A DNA stretch of 64,000 nucleotides from Cloacimonetes bacterium UBA5614 (lineage in GTDB: Bacteria > Cloacimonadota > Cloacimonadia > Cloacimonadales > Cloacimonadaceae), in the NCBI GenBank assembly GCA_002424605.1, contig DIKQ01000001.1, positions 62,001 through 126,000 of the forward strand. The letters are read 5' to 3'. This document shows positions 1-8,968 of this stretch, piece by piece (the stretch's first letter is position 1; each line of letters begins with the position of its first letter). The position numbers were made by a program, and so were the translations under genes. The notes under the pieces were generated by a model. It ran no database searches. It was not told the DNA's origin and saw nothing but the letters and a program-made list of their open reading frames with translations.

Positions 1-1
1 T

Positions 2-106
2 ACCAAAGCCATCGACGACTCGCTGAGAGAAAAGATTGAGTCCTACCTCTATCAGTCCCGGTTGGAAAAACCGGAACTGAAATGGCAGGAAAAGTATAAG
101 AAATAA
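2..106 (+). CDS. 3' end of an unidentified gene (partial)
   Basis: An open frame runs in from the left edge and stops at TAA 104-106, leaving 34 residues that end in LKWQEKYKK. The piece is hydrophilic and rich in Lys and Glu, and is probably a helical C-terminus. It is too short to assign to a family. No hairpin terminator follows; the 113 bases to the next gene contain a short run resembling a Shine-Dalgarno site (aggatag) only just before the next ATG. Confidence 0.5.
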   Translation, partial: TKAIDDSLREKIESYLYQSRLEKPELKWQEKYKK

Positions 107-219
107 GTCTTTTGTTACAAAGAGACACAGAGAATATAAAAGGCACAATGGCTCGTCGTTCCTGCCAGGAAGGATGGGCACAATAAGGATTTGGCTTTTA
201 CAAATAAAAGGATAGATTT

Positions 220-516
220 ATGTTAAGCGTTTGCGGAGTCAATTGCCATACCGACTGCAGGGCATTCAAAGTAGAATGCGATGGCTGTAATGAACTGCAG
301 GGGCACGTTTCCTGGGCTGTGTTTTATGGCATGGAACGCTGTCCGATATACGCCTGCGCACTGGAAAAAGGTTTTACCTCCTGCGGGGACTGCAGACTGG
401 CACCCTGTCAGGTGTGGTATGATACAAGGAATCCCGATGCTTCGGATGAGGAGTTTGAAGCAGACCTAAACTCAAGATTGGCAAACCTAAAAGGAAGAAA
501 AAAGGAGAACATATGA
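220..516 (+). CDS. DUF3795 cysteine-rich protein
   Basis: A 98-residue protein with nine or more cysteines in the spaced pattern of DUF3795: CGVNC near the N-terminus, then CDGC, CPIYAC, CGDC and APC. This family is small, soluble and probably binds zinc or another metal through these cysteines; its function is not known. The last four bases (ATGA) overlap the start of the next gene, so the two are translationally coupled. The link between a cytosolic Cys-rich protein and an outer-membrane-like protein is not explained by anything known. The start at ATG 220 follows an aggatag ribosome site. The family assignment rests on the Cys pattern and length, and is fairly sure. Confidence 0.8.
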   Translation: MLSVCGVNCHTDCRAFKVECDGCNELQGHVSWAVFYGMERCPIYACALEKGFTSCGDCRLAPCQVWYDTRNPDASDEEFEADLNSRLANLKGRKKENI

Positions 517-1259
517 AATACAGATATTTGTTAATGTTAGCAGCAATCCTGATGGTCATGAACCTTCCGGCGCAGTTTTACAAGCAGACCGGAGTGGAAT
601 TTGAATCAGGGTATGTTTTCAAGGGTTACAGCGATGTACGTATTCCCGGAGACACAGGAGACCTGTTTTCCCTGTCGGAAGACCTGGAAGCCAGGGCAAG
701 GCCCTATATGCGCATCAAAATACTCCAACCGCTGGGCGAAAAGCACAATCTTTCCCTGCTCTACGCACCGCTGTCCATCCGCTCACGCGGTACTCTGGAT
801 GAAGCTGTCAACTTTGCCGGGACGGACTTTCCCGCCGGAACGGATGTCAGCGCTAAATACAGATTCGATTCATACCGCCTGACCTACCGGTATGATTTTG
901 TTAAGAAGCCGGACCTGGTCTTCGGGATGGGTTTCACGGCAAAAATCAGGGATGCCGGGATTTATATGAAAAGCGACGGACTTTCCGGCAGGAAGACCAA
1001 TACGGGCTTTGTGCCGATAATCAACTTCCGGCTGTATCATGACATAGACGAAAGATTTGGCGTTCTGCTGGAAGGAGATGCTCTGGCAGCGCCTCAGGGC
1101 AGGGCTGAGGATGTCCAGTTGGCAGGCATTTACAAGTATTCCCGGCACTGGAAGTTCAAGCTGGGCTACCGCATGCTGGAAGGCGGAGCCGATAATGACG
1201 AGGTGTATAACTTTGCCTGGATAAACTATATCATGCTGGGTGTGGAAATCAACCAGTAG
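513..1259 (+). CDS. outer-membrane beta-barrel-like protein, paralogue 1
   Basis: A 248-residue protein with an N-terminal signal peptide (KYRYLLMLAAILMVMNLPAQ) followed by alternating polar and aromatic strands typical of a small outer-membrane barrel, ending in LGVEINQ. The start has an excellent aaggaga site and overlaps the DUF3795 gene by four bases. It is clearly paralogous to the next gene: both have 'PGDtGDL.S...DL.A', 'QPL.EKH.L...YAP..I.S.G', 'FAG...P.G' and 'R.DSYR..Y.FD' in the same order. No named family is recognised. The role is inferred to be structural or transport in the outer membrane. Confidence 0.7.
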   Translation: MKYRYLLMLAAILMVMNLPAQFYKQTGVEFESGYVFKGYSDVRIPGDTGDLFSLSEDLEARARPYMRIKILQPLGEKHNLSLLYAPLSIRSRGTLDEAVNFAGTDFPAGTDVSAKYRFDSYRLTYRYDFVKKPDLVFGMGFTAKIRDAGIYMKSDGLSGRKTNTGFVPIINFRLYHDIDERFGVLLEGDALAAPQGRAEDVQLAGIYKYSRHWKFKLGYRMLEGGADNDEVYNFAWINYIMLGVEINQ

Positions 1260-1280
1260 CCAGGCAAAAGGGGAGATAGT

Positions 1281-2135
1281 ATGAAATATAGAATGCTTTT
1301 GATTGCATTGCTTGCCGTTTTGCTGTCCTGCGGTACGGCAAACCTGTCCGCCGCGGCGGAAGAAGTGGATGACACTTCCATACTCAAAGGATTGGGAACC
1401 TTCTTCTCGACTTTTAACCTGGGTTTTCTGGCTAACCAGAGGTATGAGATTGAAACCGGATTGATAGTGACCGGTTTGAACGATATCAAGGTACCGGGAG
1501 ACTCAGGAGACCTGATTTCCTATAAGGATGACCTCAAAGCGGAAACGGGCTTTCACTTCAGGTTCAAGCTGACCCAGCCCCTGGCTGAAAAGCACCGGCT
1601 GGTCTTTACCTATGCGCCGATGAAGATAAGTTCCAGCGGCAGATTTGCTCCGGATACCGCCGGGGAGTTCTTCACTTTTGCGGGGATGGAAATCCCCTCC
1701 GGACTAGCTTCCACACTGGATTTTGATGGTGAATACCGTCTGGATTCGTATCGCCAGGCATATGTGTTTGATGTGGCAAATATCTCCGGGATGGGTATCA
1801 GTTTTGGCGTAGCAGCCGAAATCAGGGACGAAGCGGTGACTCTAAAGAGTGGTGATTACTATGGCAAAAGGGCGGATAACAACATCGTAGCACTGGCAAG
1901 CGTGGGACTGAATCGGGTTTACAATGCTAAAACGAGTTTCCTGGCAGAAGCCGACATTCTGATTGATGCCCAGAATCCCTCTCTGGATTTGTATCTGGGA
2001 GCGACTCATTTGATAAAGGAATCGTCAAAAGTGAAAGCAGGATACCGTCTGGTGCAGAGAAGCGTGGACAGCAGTTCCTTTTACAACAAGGCGATGTTCC
2101 ATATGCTAACCGTGGGATTGGATATAGACCTGTAG
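1281..2135 (+). CDS. outer-membrane beta-barrel-like protein, paralogue 2
   Basis: A 284-residue paralogue of the preceding protein, 21 bases downstream with its own aaggggag ribosome site. The signal peptide contains LLSCGTA, so a lipobox is possible, but no clean signal II context is visible. After a 35-residue insertion it follows the same block order as paralogue 1 (VPGDSGDLIS, QPLAEKH, YAPMKI, FAGMEIP, YRLDSYRQAYVFD) and ends in VGLDIDL, a typical barrel terminus. A recent tandem duplication followed by divergence is the simplest reading. The function is unknown. Confidence 0.7.
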   Translation: MKYRMLLIALLAVLLSCGTANLSAAAEEVDDTSILKGLGTFFSTFNLGFLANQRYEIETGLIVTGLNDIKVPGDSGDLISYKDDLKAETGFHFRFKLTQPLAEKHRLVFTYAPMKISSSGRFAPDTAGEFFTFAGMEIPSGLASTLDFDGEYRLDSYRQAYVFDVANISGMGISFGVAAEIRDEAVTLKSGDYYGKRADNNIVALASVGLNRVYNAKTSFLAEADILIDAQNPSLDLYLGATHLIKESSKVKAGYRLVQRSVDSSSFYNKAMFHMLTVGLDIDL

Positions 2136-2195
2136 AATCTAGAAAGGACATTTTGATGGTTGCGAGGCAGGATATTTACTTGCCCTTTGCCGTTC

Positions 2196-2999
2196 CTAAA
2201 GCTGTGTAACTTTCTTCATAAACTTACTAATGAGCAATTCGCTAAGCGGATTGGACCAGATGCCTTCTTTCTTGAAATGGGAACCAATGATGAAGCCGTC
2301 AGCCAGAGACCAATACTTCGCGATATTTTCAGCAGTAATCCCCGAGCCTAGTAGTACAGGCAGGGCAGTATGTTGCTTCGTCTCAGTCAGGTCATCCAAC
2401 CGCACTTCTTTCCCGGTGGCAGTACCTGTGATAATCAGTCCGTCAGAGAGGAAAAACTCTGCTGCCGAGGCAGTCTCGCCAAGGGAAACATCGCTGGTGA
2501 TGCTATGCGCCGAGTGCTTTTTCTTGATATCGGTCAACAACGCGATATGCTCTGCTCCGATGGATTTCCTGTAGCGAAGCAGCTCTCCGGCGCAACTGTC
2601 CATATAACCCTCATCAGCAATATGACCATAAACGAAACCCTCTGCCCTGATGAACTGCAAACCGGCTGCCAGAGCCACAGCCAACGCTTCCCTGTTTGCT
2701 CCTGCCAGTATCTGGATGCCGATAGGAAACTTAACTGCCTTACGGACTGCAACACTTACAGCCGTCATTGCTGCAATAATTTCCGGACCTGCATCCCTAT
2801 TCAGGTATGGCACATCGTGCATATTTTCCAGCAGGATGGCGTCCAGACCGCATTTTTCATACAGCAATGCTTCCCTGACGGCTATCTCTGTAATTTCTTC
2901 CTGGCGCAGGGTGGATTTTGGTGTTCCCGGCAGTGCCTGCACATGAACCATGCCAATAATTGGTTTGCCTGTAGCAAAGATTGTTTTCCATAAGCTCAT
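2196..2999 (-). CDS. BtpA/SgcQ-family TIM-barrel protein
   Basis: A 267-residue protein beginning MSLWKTIFATGKPIIGMVH, with the BtpA-family blocks GMVHVQALPGTP, LENMHDVPY, IGIQILAGAN, IRAEGFVYGHIADEGYMD, TDIKKKHSAHSIT, IITGTATG and LLGSGIT. These define a (beta/alpha)8 barrel related to phosphate-binding enzymes. BtpA is named for a photosystem I role in cyanobacteria, but in heterotrophs the family is of unknown catalytic function, possibly in nucleoside or sugar metabolism. I chose the ATG at 2999 because tgggag lies ten bases upstream; a longer frame to 3047 has no ribosome site. It is convergent with the barrel genes and apparently monocistronic. Confidence 0.85.
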   Translation of the reverse strand: MSLWKTIFATGKPIIGMVHVQALPGTPKSTLRQEEITEIAVREALLYEKCGLDAILLENMHDVPYLNRDAGPEIIAAMTAVSVAVRKAVKFPIGIQILAGANREALAVALAAGLQFIRAEGFVYGHIADEGYMDSCAGELLRYRKSIGAEHIALLTDIKKKHSAHSITSDVSLGETASAAEFFLSDGLIITGTATGKEVRLDDLTETKQHTALPVLLGSGITAENIAKYWSLADGFIIGSHFKKEGIWSNPLSELLISKFMKKVTQL

Positions 3000-3271
3000 T
3001 GTTCTTGTTCTCCCAGCTTTGAAGACTATGCTTGATAGTGCTCGCAACTACTATTATCGGGCATTCAGATTAGGTCAAGCAGAATATTGCCGGAGCCGTT
3101 AATTGCTCTTTAATCAAGTCTTGAAAGGCCTTCGGACAGGCAAAGCAGCCTGTATAATTGTAAACTTTTATCACGAGATACAAAAAAATCTTTGACAAAA
3201 TATAGCTATTCATACATATGAGATAGTTGTATATATTAGTATCAATACGGAGAAAAAAATAAGGAGGAACA

Positions 3272-6070
3272 ATGAAGAAAATAATGATCGTTGTCCTAAC
3301 TCTTTTAGTCGTCTCAGCACTGTTCGCCAATGGAATACTTTCCAGGCAGAATGCATCACAGGCTAAGGCATCACGCTACGAAGTCGTAGCATATCACGAA
3401 GACTTTGAAAGTGGCGGCACAGGCTGGACCCACTATGACGGAGCAGAGTCTCCCAACAACTGGCACATCTACAATGACGTGAGTGCTCCGGCACAGGGTA
3501 ACGTCTGGTGGATGGGTGACCCGGCTCTCGCAGTCGGAGCCAACATCGGCGGTTATTATGACCATCAGTACCTGGTGCTTGACACCCCCCAGATTTTGGT
3601 ACCTACCGCAACCCCTACCTTAACCTTTAAACTTAAGTACAACGTGGAAGCAACCGCCGGAGCAACCGCTCCCTACAACGGTTGGGACGCCTGCAACGTC
3701 AGGATTTCCACCAATAACGGAGCTACCTGGACTCCCATCAGCGGAACTCCTGCTTACAATATGACTTCATCCTATGCTTTCGGTTTTGAACACGGCGAAG
3801 GTCCGAACATCCCCGGTTGGGGCGGCAGCTCCAACGGCTGGCAGAATGCTTCTTTCAGCTTGGCTTCTTATGCAGGCCAGAACGTTAAAATCCGTTTTGC
3901 CTTTGCTTCTGACCCTGCTTATTCTACCGGCGACGCTCCTGCCATGTTTGGTATGATGGTGGATGACATTGCCCTTGGTTCATACACCAATAACGGCGTT
4001 AACGACGGACAGATGACCTGGACCAGTCTCGTACCATTGGGTGGAGACCTCTGGCATCTGACCACTGTTGCAGACGCCCCGTCACCTACTCACGCCTACG
4101 TCAACCAGAACGCACAAGGCACTTACAATGCCAATATGATGAACTATCTTGTTTCACCAGCGATTGATTTGCCTGCATCAGGAGACATCAGGGCTGACTT
4201 TATGATTAAAGGCAATTTTACTGACCCTAATACCTTCCCCGCGGTTGATTATTTCGGCTGGGAAATCTCTGTTAATAATGGTATCACCTGGTTTGCCATG
4301 AGCAATCCCTATAATTCCCCCACCGGCAGCAACTATGTCTATTCCGATGCTCCGGCAACCTGGTCATCCATGTGCGAAAGTTATTCATTGGACGGTTACA
4401 TCTCTGATTACGCCGGCCAAACCGCCATTTTCAGATGGTATTTCCGCTCAGATGAGGACACACCCCAAGGAACCGGCATCATGATTGACGATTTCAAGAT
4501 CTACAATGATATCTTCCTGGCAGAACCTTCAAACATGGCTGCCGTGGTAATGGGCTCCAATGTTGAGCTTAGCTGGAGCAATCCCGGCGGCGGCGGAACT
4601 GAAGGCTGGCTGCATTATGATTCAGGCACCAATGCTGACGGTATCGGCCTCACAGCAGGCGGAAACCTGGAAGTGGCTGCCAAATGGGCACCGTCCGGTC
4701 CCAACAGCATCCTGCCCTATGTCGGCATGAACATCACCCAGATCAAATTCTGGCCCAACCAGGCTGGCGTAAATTACACAGTCAAGATTTACACCGGCGC
4801 TTCCGGAAACGAAGTTTATTCACAGGCTGTGACCAATCCCACCATCGGTGCCTGGAACACGGTTACCCTCAACACTCCTTTTGAAATTCCTTCCGGAACT
4901 TATGTCTGGGTCGGATACCTCTGCCCCCACACTGCCAGCCAGTATCCTGCCGGTAACGATGACAGTCCTGCCGTGGTCGGATTTGGCGATTTGTACCGTG
5001 TCGGTTCAGGCTGGAGCTCACTGTATGATGCTTCCGCCGGAGCAATCGATGCCAACTGGAATATCCAGGCATACGTCGCTGACGCTGCCGGAAATCCTGT
5101 CCAGATAGCTCCCGCCAACCTCAGGGACCGTGACATCACTGCGTTCAAGATTTACAAAGACAACGCCTATCTTGCCACAGTGGCCCAGGATGTCTTCACT
5201 TATACAGACACCAACGTTGCAGGCGGACTGCACACTTACTACGTGACCGCCATGTACGGCACTAACGAATCCCTTGCTTCCAACGTTGCCACCGTTTATG
5301 TCCTGCCCACCGGCTATGCCGAAATTGAGTACAATGACGGCACTCCCGAGCAGGGTTACACTGTTGGTTCTTCCAACTCCATGGCTGTCAAATTCGTGCA
5401 TAACTACGAAGCAACCATCAAGTTCGTAAAGATTTATGTGGCCAGCGTCGGCAATTCACCAATGATTATCAGGATATTTGACGACAACGGACCCGGCGGA
5501 CTGCCAGGTGCAAACCACCTGACCCAGTTCACCTATGCCGCCACATCAATAGTTCAGGGCTGGAACTACATCCCTGTACCGACCGGTTCTGACATCACAA
5601 TTATGGATGGCTCTTTCTACATAGCTCTGTATGAATATTCCAATGCCTCCACCATCGGACTGGACACCAACAACAACGGCCAAAGCTACACCAGGACTAC
5701 TGCCGGTTGGGCTCCGCTGACTTTGGGCGAACTGATGATTCATGCCATCGTGCAGAACGGCGCTGCTGACGCTGATGACAACGTAGTAGCACCCATCGTG
5801 TTTGCCGCCAGCAACTACCCCAACCCCTTCAATCCTGTCACTTCCATCAGTTACAGTGTTCCCAAGGACGGACAGGCAACCCTCGCCATATACAATATGA
5901 AGGGCCAGGTTGTCCGCACTCTGCTTAATTCCAGCGTCAAAGCCGGAAATTACAGCGTTTCCTGGAACGGAACCGATGATAAAGGTATTGCTGTTGCCAG
6001 CGGTGTTTATTTCTACCGTCTGACCAGTGATAACAAGACCATTACAAAGAAGATGCTGCTGAGCAAATAA
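3272..6070 (+). CDS. large secreted multidomain protein with FlgD-like sorting tail
   Basis: A 932-residue exported protein. A signal peptide (KKIMIVVLTLLVVSALFANG) is followed by two jelly-roll 'choice-of-anchor' modules (from about residue 40, EDFESGGTGW; and about 250, MTWTSLVPLGG), a third beta module with a GWLHYDSGTN start near 445, a fibronectin-III-like stretch (FKIYKDNAYLATV) and another beta module. It ends with a FlgD-like tail from about residue 848: NYPNPFNPVTSISY, IYNMKGQVVRTL, SWNGTDDKG, GVYFYRL and a KKMLLSK end. Such tails mark surface or exported proteins in FCB bacteria. No catalytic motif is visible, so adhesion or a structural role is likely. A strong aaggagga site precedes the ATG and a good terminator follows. 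Confidence 0.85.
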   Translation: MKKIMIVVLTLLVVSALFANGILSRQNASQAKASRYEVVAYHEDFESGGTGWTHYDGAESPNNWHIYNDVSAPAQGNVWWMGDPALAVGANIGGYYDHQYLVLDTPQILVPTATPTLTFKLKYNVEATAGATAPYNGWDACNVRISTNNGATWTPISGTPAYNMTSSYAFGFEHGEGPNIPGWGGSSNGWQNASFSLASYAGQNVKIRFAFASDPAYSTGDAPAMFGMMVDDIALGSYTNNGVNDGQMTWTSLVPLGGDLWHLTTVADAPSPTHAYVNQNAQGTYNANMMNYLVSPAIDLPASGDIRADFMIKGNFTDPNTFPAVDYFGWEISVNNGITWFAMSNPYNSPTGSNYVYSDAPATWSSMCESYSLDGYISDYAGQTAIFRWYFRSDEDTPQGTGIMIDDFKIYNDIFLAEPSNMAAVVMGSNVELSWSNPGGGGTEGWLHYDSGTNADGIGLTAGGNLEVAAKWAPSGPNSILPYVGMNITQIKFWPNQAGVNYTVKIYTGASGNEVYSQAVTNPTIGAWNTVTLNTPFEIPSGTYVWVGYLCPHTASQYPAGNDDSPAVVGFGDLYRVGSGWSSLYDASAGAIDANWNIQAYVADAAGNPVQIAPANLRDRDITAFKIYKDNAYLATVAQDVFTYTDTNVAGGLHTYYVTAMYGTNESLASNVATVYVLPTGYAEIEYNDGTPEQGYTVGSSNSMAVKFVHNYEATIKFVKIYVASVGNSPMIIRIFDDNGPGGLPGANHLTQFTYAATSIVQGWNYIPVPTGSDITIMDGSFYIALYEYSNASTIGLDTNNNGQSYTRTTAGWAPLTLGELMIHAIVQNGAADADDNVVAPIVFAASNYPNPFNPVTSISYSVPKDGQATLAIYNMKGQVVRTLLNSSVKAGNYSVSWNGTDDKGIAVASGVYFYRLTSDNKTITKKMLLSK

Positions 6071-6094
6071 AACGCTCCCAGTAACATAACCATC

Positions 6095-6124
6095 AAAGCC
6101 CGGTACTTGTGCCGGGCTTTTTTT
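6095..6124 (+). terminator. rho-independent terminator after the secreted protein
   Basis: A perfect 9-bp inverted repeat AAAGCCCGG / CCGGGCTTT with an 8-base loop, followed by a T run to 6124, starts 25 bases after the stop codon at 6070. Confidence 0.92.
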
Positions 6125-6199
6125 GTAAAAGAAAGTTGACGAAAACGCTTATCTCAGGACATTGCATTTCAGGATAAAAATCAAAAGCAGGAGATTTAA

Positions 6200-7990
6200 A
6201 TGTTCAAAACTTTTCGTACTGCTCTCGTCATTGCGATTATCGTTTCTGCCGCTGTTGCGCTCTCTGCGCAGCTCAAGACCAATCCCAAAGGGGTGGTCGG
6301 CAAGATTGGAAATAAAACATATACCCTGGCAGAATACAAAGAGATTCTGGATAACTATTACAGGTACTACGAAAGCCGTGAAGGCAGGCTCAGCGCAGAG
6401 CGGAAGAAAGAGCTCAACGACCGCTGCTGGGAAGAGCTGATTGGCAGGGCGATTTATGACGGCGAAATCCGCCGCCGCCGCCTCTCCGTTTCAGACCAGG
6501 AAGCCATGAACCTCGTGCTCAAGACTCCTCCCGTTCAGGTGCAGCAGATTGAAGCCCTGAAGACAGATGGCAAATTTGACATGGAAAAGTTCAAGCAGGC
6601 CCTGGAAATGGACGCCAATTTCAAGAACAGCGTGCTGGAACTGGTCAAGGAAGGCATGATATATGACAAGCTGTTTGACACCATCCGCGCCCAGGTGAAA
6701 GCCAAGCCGGACAGCGTCCGCGATGCCTGGGTCAAGGAAAATAACACCGCCGATGCCAGAATCATCATGTTTGACTGGTCAAAGCTCCCCGAAATGCCGG
6801 TCCAGAATTCCGAAACCATCTCTTACTACAACCAGAACCGCGAAAACTACAGACGCGAACCCGCCCGCAAATACCGGTTCGTCAAGCTTACTGCTGCGGT
6901 AATGTTCAAGCCCAAGGCAGATTCCATCTACAACGCAATCAAGCAAGGCGCTGATTTTGCCCAGCTTGCCATCCAGTTTTCCGATGACCCCGGTTCCGGA
7001 CAAAACGGAGGCGACCTCGGCTGGTTCGGAAAGGGCAGAATGGTCAAACCCTTTGAAGATGCGGCTTTTGCCCTTGATATCAACCAGGTCTCCGAGCCTG
7101 TTCAAAGCCAGTTCGGCTGGCACATCATCCAAGCCTTGGAGAAAAGGACAACCGACGCCGGAGAACCAGAAGTCCATGCCCGCCATATCCTGGTCAAGAC
7201 AGACGCCACAGATGAAATGAAAAGCATCCTGCAGGAACAGGCAGACCTCTTCAGTATTGCCGTGAAGGAAAAAGGACTTGTCAGGGCTGCCATAGCCATG
7301 GACCTTAAGGTGGAAGAAACCAATGACTTTTATGAAAAGGACAGGGCTATCCGCGAAATCGGACAATACCCCGAACTGATTTCCGGCGCATTCTCCAACC
7401 ATCTGGGTTACGTCCCTGCCACCGTGACAGGTAGAAGCGGTGAAGTTTTCGTCTGTGAGCTGTCAGACAGCCTCGGCGTGCACTATGCCCCCTTGGAAAA
7501 GGAAAAGAACAACATCGTCCGCCTGCTGGAACGCGAGAAACGCATTGCCGCCAATAAACAGCGCGCCCGCGATTTCTTTGATATGCACGCGGGTGAGGAT
7601 TATATTGCCGTCGCAGAGCGCGACTCCATGAAAATCGTGGATGCCAACGGCATCAAGGACGGCGCTTCCATCCCGGAAATCGGAATGGTCAAGTCTCTTA
7701 CCGAAGCCCTCTTTACTACTGAGCAGGGTCAGTACACGCCTGTCGTGGAAAACGAGCAGAATGCTTTCCTCGCCCTGGTCACCAACCGCAACAAAGCGGA
7801 CATGAAGAAATGGGATAGGGATAAGAACAAGCTGATTGCCGATGCCAGTGACAAGCTGAAGTCAAACCATATGAACACCTGGTATTACCAGCAACGGCAG
7901 AAAATGACCATAGAGGACAACCGCAAGGAATACTTTGAACTGCCTGCCCCCAAGATGGGTTCTCAGCAAATCCAGCTCAGTCCGCAATAA
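6200..7990 (+). CDS. periplasmic peptidyl-prolyl isomerase of the SurA/PpiD type
   Basis: A 596-residue exported chaperone. The signal peptide is followed by a SurA-N-like helical region (about 30-200), then a parvulin domain near 215-315 with the diagnostic run QFSDDPGSGQNGGDLGWFG, MVKPFEDAAF and FGWHIIQ. Just after it comes EVHARHILVKTD, which looks like the opening strand of a second parvulin domain, but the rest of that domain is not recognisable. The C-terminal 250 residues are helical and charged. In this family the protein binds outer-membrane proteins in transit through the periplasm, which fits the many barrel and secreted proteins here. aggaga precedes the ATG; the gene is flanked by terminators, so it is probably transcribed alone. 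Confidence 0.88.
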   Translation: MFKTFRTALVIAIIVSAAVALSAQLKTNPKGVVGKIGNKTYTLAEYKEILDNYYRYYESREGRLSAERKKELNDRCWEELIGRAIYDGEIRRRRLSVSDQEAMNLVLKTPPVQVQQIEALKTDGKFDMEKFKQALEMDANFKNSVLELVKEGMIYDKLFDTIRAQVKAKPDSVRDAWVKENNTADARIIMFDWSKLPEMPVQNSETISYYNQNRENYRREPARKYRFVKLTAAVMFKPKADSIYNAIKQGADFAQLAIQFSDDPGSGQNGGDLGWFGKGRMVKPFEDAAFALDINQVSEPVQSQFGWHIIQALEKRTTDAGEPEVHARHILVKTDATDEMKSILQEQADLFSIAVKEKGLVRAAIAMDLKVEETNDFYEKDRAIREIGQYPELISGAFSNHLGYVPATVTGRSGEVFVCELSDSLGVHYAPLEKEKNNIVRLLEREKRIAANKQRARDFFDMHAGEDYIAVAERDSMKIVDANGIKDGASIPEIGMVKSLTEALFTTEQGQYTPVVENEQNAFLALVTNRNKADMKKWDRDKNKLIADASDKLKSNHMNTWYYQQRQKMTIEDNRKEYFELPAPKMGSQQIQLSPQ

Positions 7991-8020
7991 TCACATCTTT
8001 CATTATAGTAACTCCCCCCT

Positions 8021-8050
8021 GCCCTGCCTTTAGCGCAGGGCTTTTTCTTT
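8021..8050 (+). terminator. rho-independent terminator after the PPIase gene
   Basis: A GCCCTGC / GCAGGGC stem (8021-8027 with 8035-8041) and a T-rich tail. The first palindromic 11-nt element begins directly at its end. Confidence 0.88.
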
Positions 8051-8140
8051 TCCCCCGCATCCAGCCCGGAATCCACCCGGCATCCTCGTGGGCTTACCCC
8101 AGGTGGACCCCAGGAGGACCCCAGGTGGCAAGCAGGCAGG
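8050..8140. repeat. 11-nt-register palindromic element, copy A
   Basis: Ninety-one bases divide exactly into 11-nt blocks around a 3-nt centre. Left: TTCCCCCGCAT, CCAGCCCGGAA, TCCACCCGGCA, TCCTCGTGGGC; centre TTA; right: CCCCAGGTGGA, CCCCAGGAGGA, CCCCAGGTGGC, AAGCAGGCAGG. The right blocks are the inverse of the left ones with mismatches, and the last block is the conserved end. It lies between the PPIase terminator and the tetR promoter and encodes nothing. Copies C and B carry the same unit. Confidence 0.85.
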
Positions 8141-8186
8141 AAAGCTGTCGGATGACTTTATAAACACCAGCATAAGAAAAAACTGC

Positions 8187-8215
8187 TTGACAATTTACTG
8201 ACCGTCGGTCATAAT
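8187..8215 (+). promoter_or_regulatory. sigma-70 promoter with embedded TetR-type operator
   Basis: A consensus -35 box TTGACA (8187-8192) and a -10 box CATAAT (8210-8215) are separated by 17 bases. Inside the spacer and touching the -10 box is a perfect palindrome, TGACCG-T-CGGTCA (8199-8211), the size and form of a TetR-family operator. The next gene is a TetR regulator, so negative autoregulation of the tetR-receptor-lipoprotein operon is the natural reading. Confidence 0.85.
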
Positions 8216-8263
8216 GCTACCATAAGTTTAATAAAGCAACATAAGTTGTTGAAGGAGTTAATA

Positions 8264-8950
8264 ATGGGTATCCATGAACGCAAGGAACGCGAACGGGAAC
8301 AGAGAAAGAAAACCATCCTGGACTGCTCTATGAGGATTTTCATGCACAAGGGCATCGCTACCGCCACCATGGACGAAATCGCAGAGTGCGCCGAACTCAG
8401 TAAAGCCACTCTTTACCTTTATTTTAAGAGCAAGGACGAGATTGTCTTCCAGGCAATCGGCTGCGTGATTGAGAACTTTACGGCTTACATCGAAAACGAA
8501 TATGCCGGAGCAAACAGCGTCCAGGAAAAGATGCGGGGCATCGGAGAGGCTTATCTACGCTTTTACCGTGAGAATTATGGGCAGTATGTGCTGTTCAATT
8601 CACAGGATTCCGCCACCCATGTGGACTATTCCAAGTATGAATTCTACAGCGAGGTCCTGCAGAAATCAAACCGCCTGTGGCAGCTAATCTGCGAGCCCAT
8701 CATCGAAGCAGTGCAGGCAGGTTACCTGAGAGCGGACACCAACGCCATCGAGCTTGCCCTTACCCTCTGGGGCGCCAGCAACGGCATCCTAAACCTGATG
8801 AGCCATGTTGACAGCACGCACCGGAAAGAGGACTTTGCCGGGTACATCGAGCAGGATAGCTATCTGGCTCAAATGAGCACCCTGGATTATGAAAAGATGC
8901 TGCGCAACCTCTGGGAAGCAGCAATATCCCAGTACAGAGCAATAAACTAA
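8264..8950 (+). CDS. TetR/AcrR-family transcriptional regulator
   Basis: A 228-residue regulator. The N-terminal helix-turn-helix is typical of TetR: ILDCSMRIFMHKGIATATMDEIAECAE..., with SKATLYLYFKSKDEI as the recognition part at about residues 45-60. The larger C-terminal domain is all-helical and should bind a ligand. I chose ATG 8264 because gaaggag lies seven bases upstream; the TTG at 8246 lies before that site. The operator within its promoter and the 18-base gap to the TonB receptor gene suggest it controls itself and an uptake system. The ligand cannot be told from the sequence. Confidence 0.93.
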   Translation: MGIHERKEREREQRKKTILDCSMRIFMHKGIATATMDEIAECAELSKATLYLYFKSKDEIVFQAIGCVIENFTAYIENEYAGANSVQEKMRGIGEAYLRFYRENYGQYVLFNSQDSATHVDYSKYEFYSEVLQKSNRLWQLICEPIIEAVQAGYLRADTNAIELALTLWGASNGILNLMSHVDSTHRKEDFAGYIEQDSYLAQMSTLDYEKMLRNLWEAAISQYRAIN

Positions 8951-8968
8951 ACAAAGGATAGAAGAAAA

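Noticed and set aside
3136..3153. ACAGGC/GCCTGT hairpin upstream of the large secreted protein
   Set aside because: A 6-bp stem with no T tail and no repeat elsewhere; likely chance.
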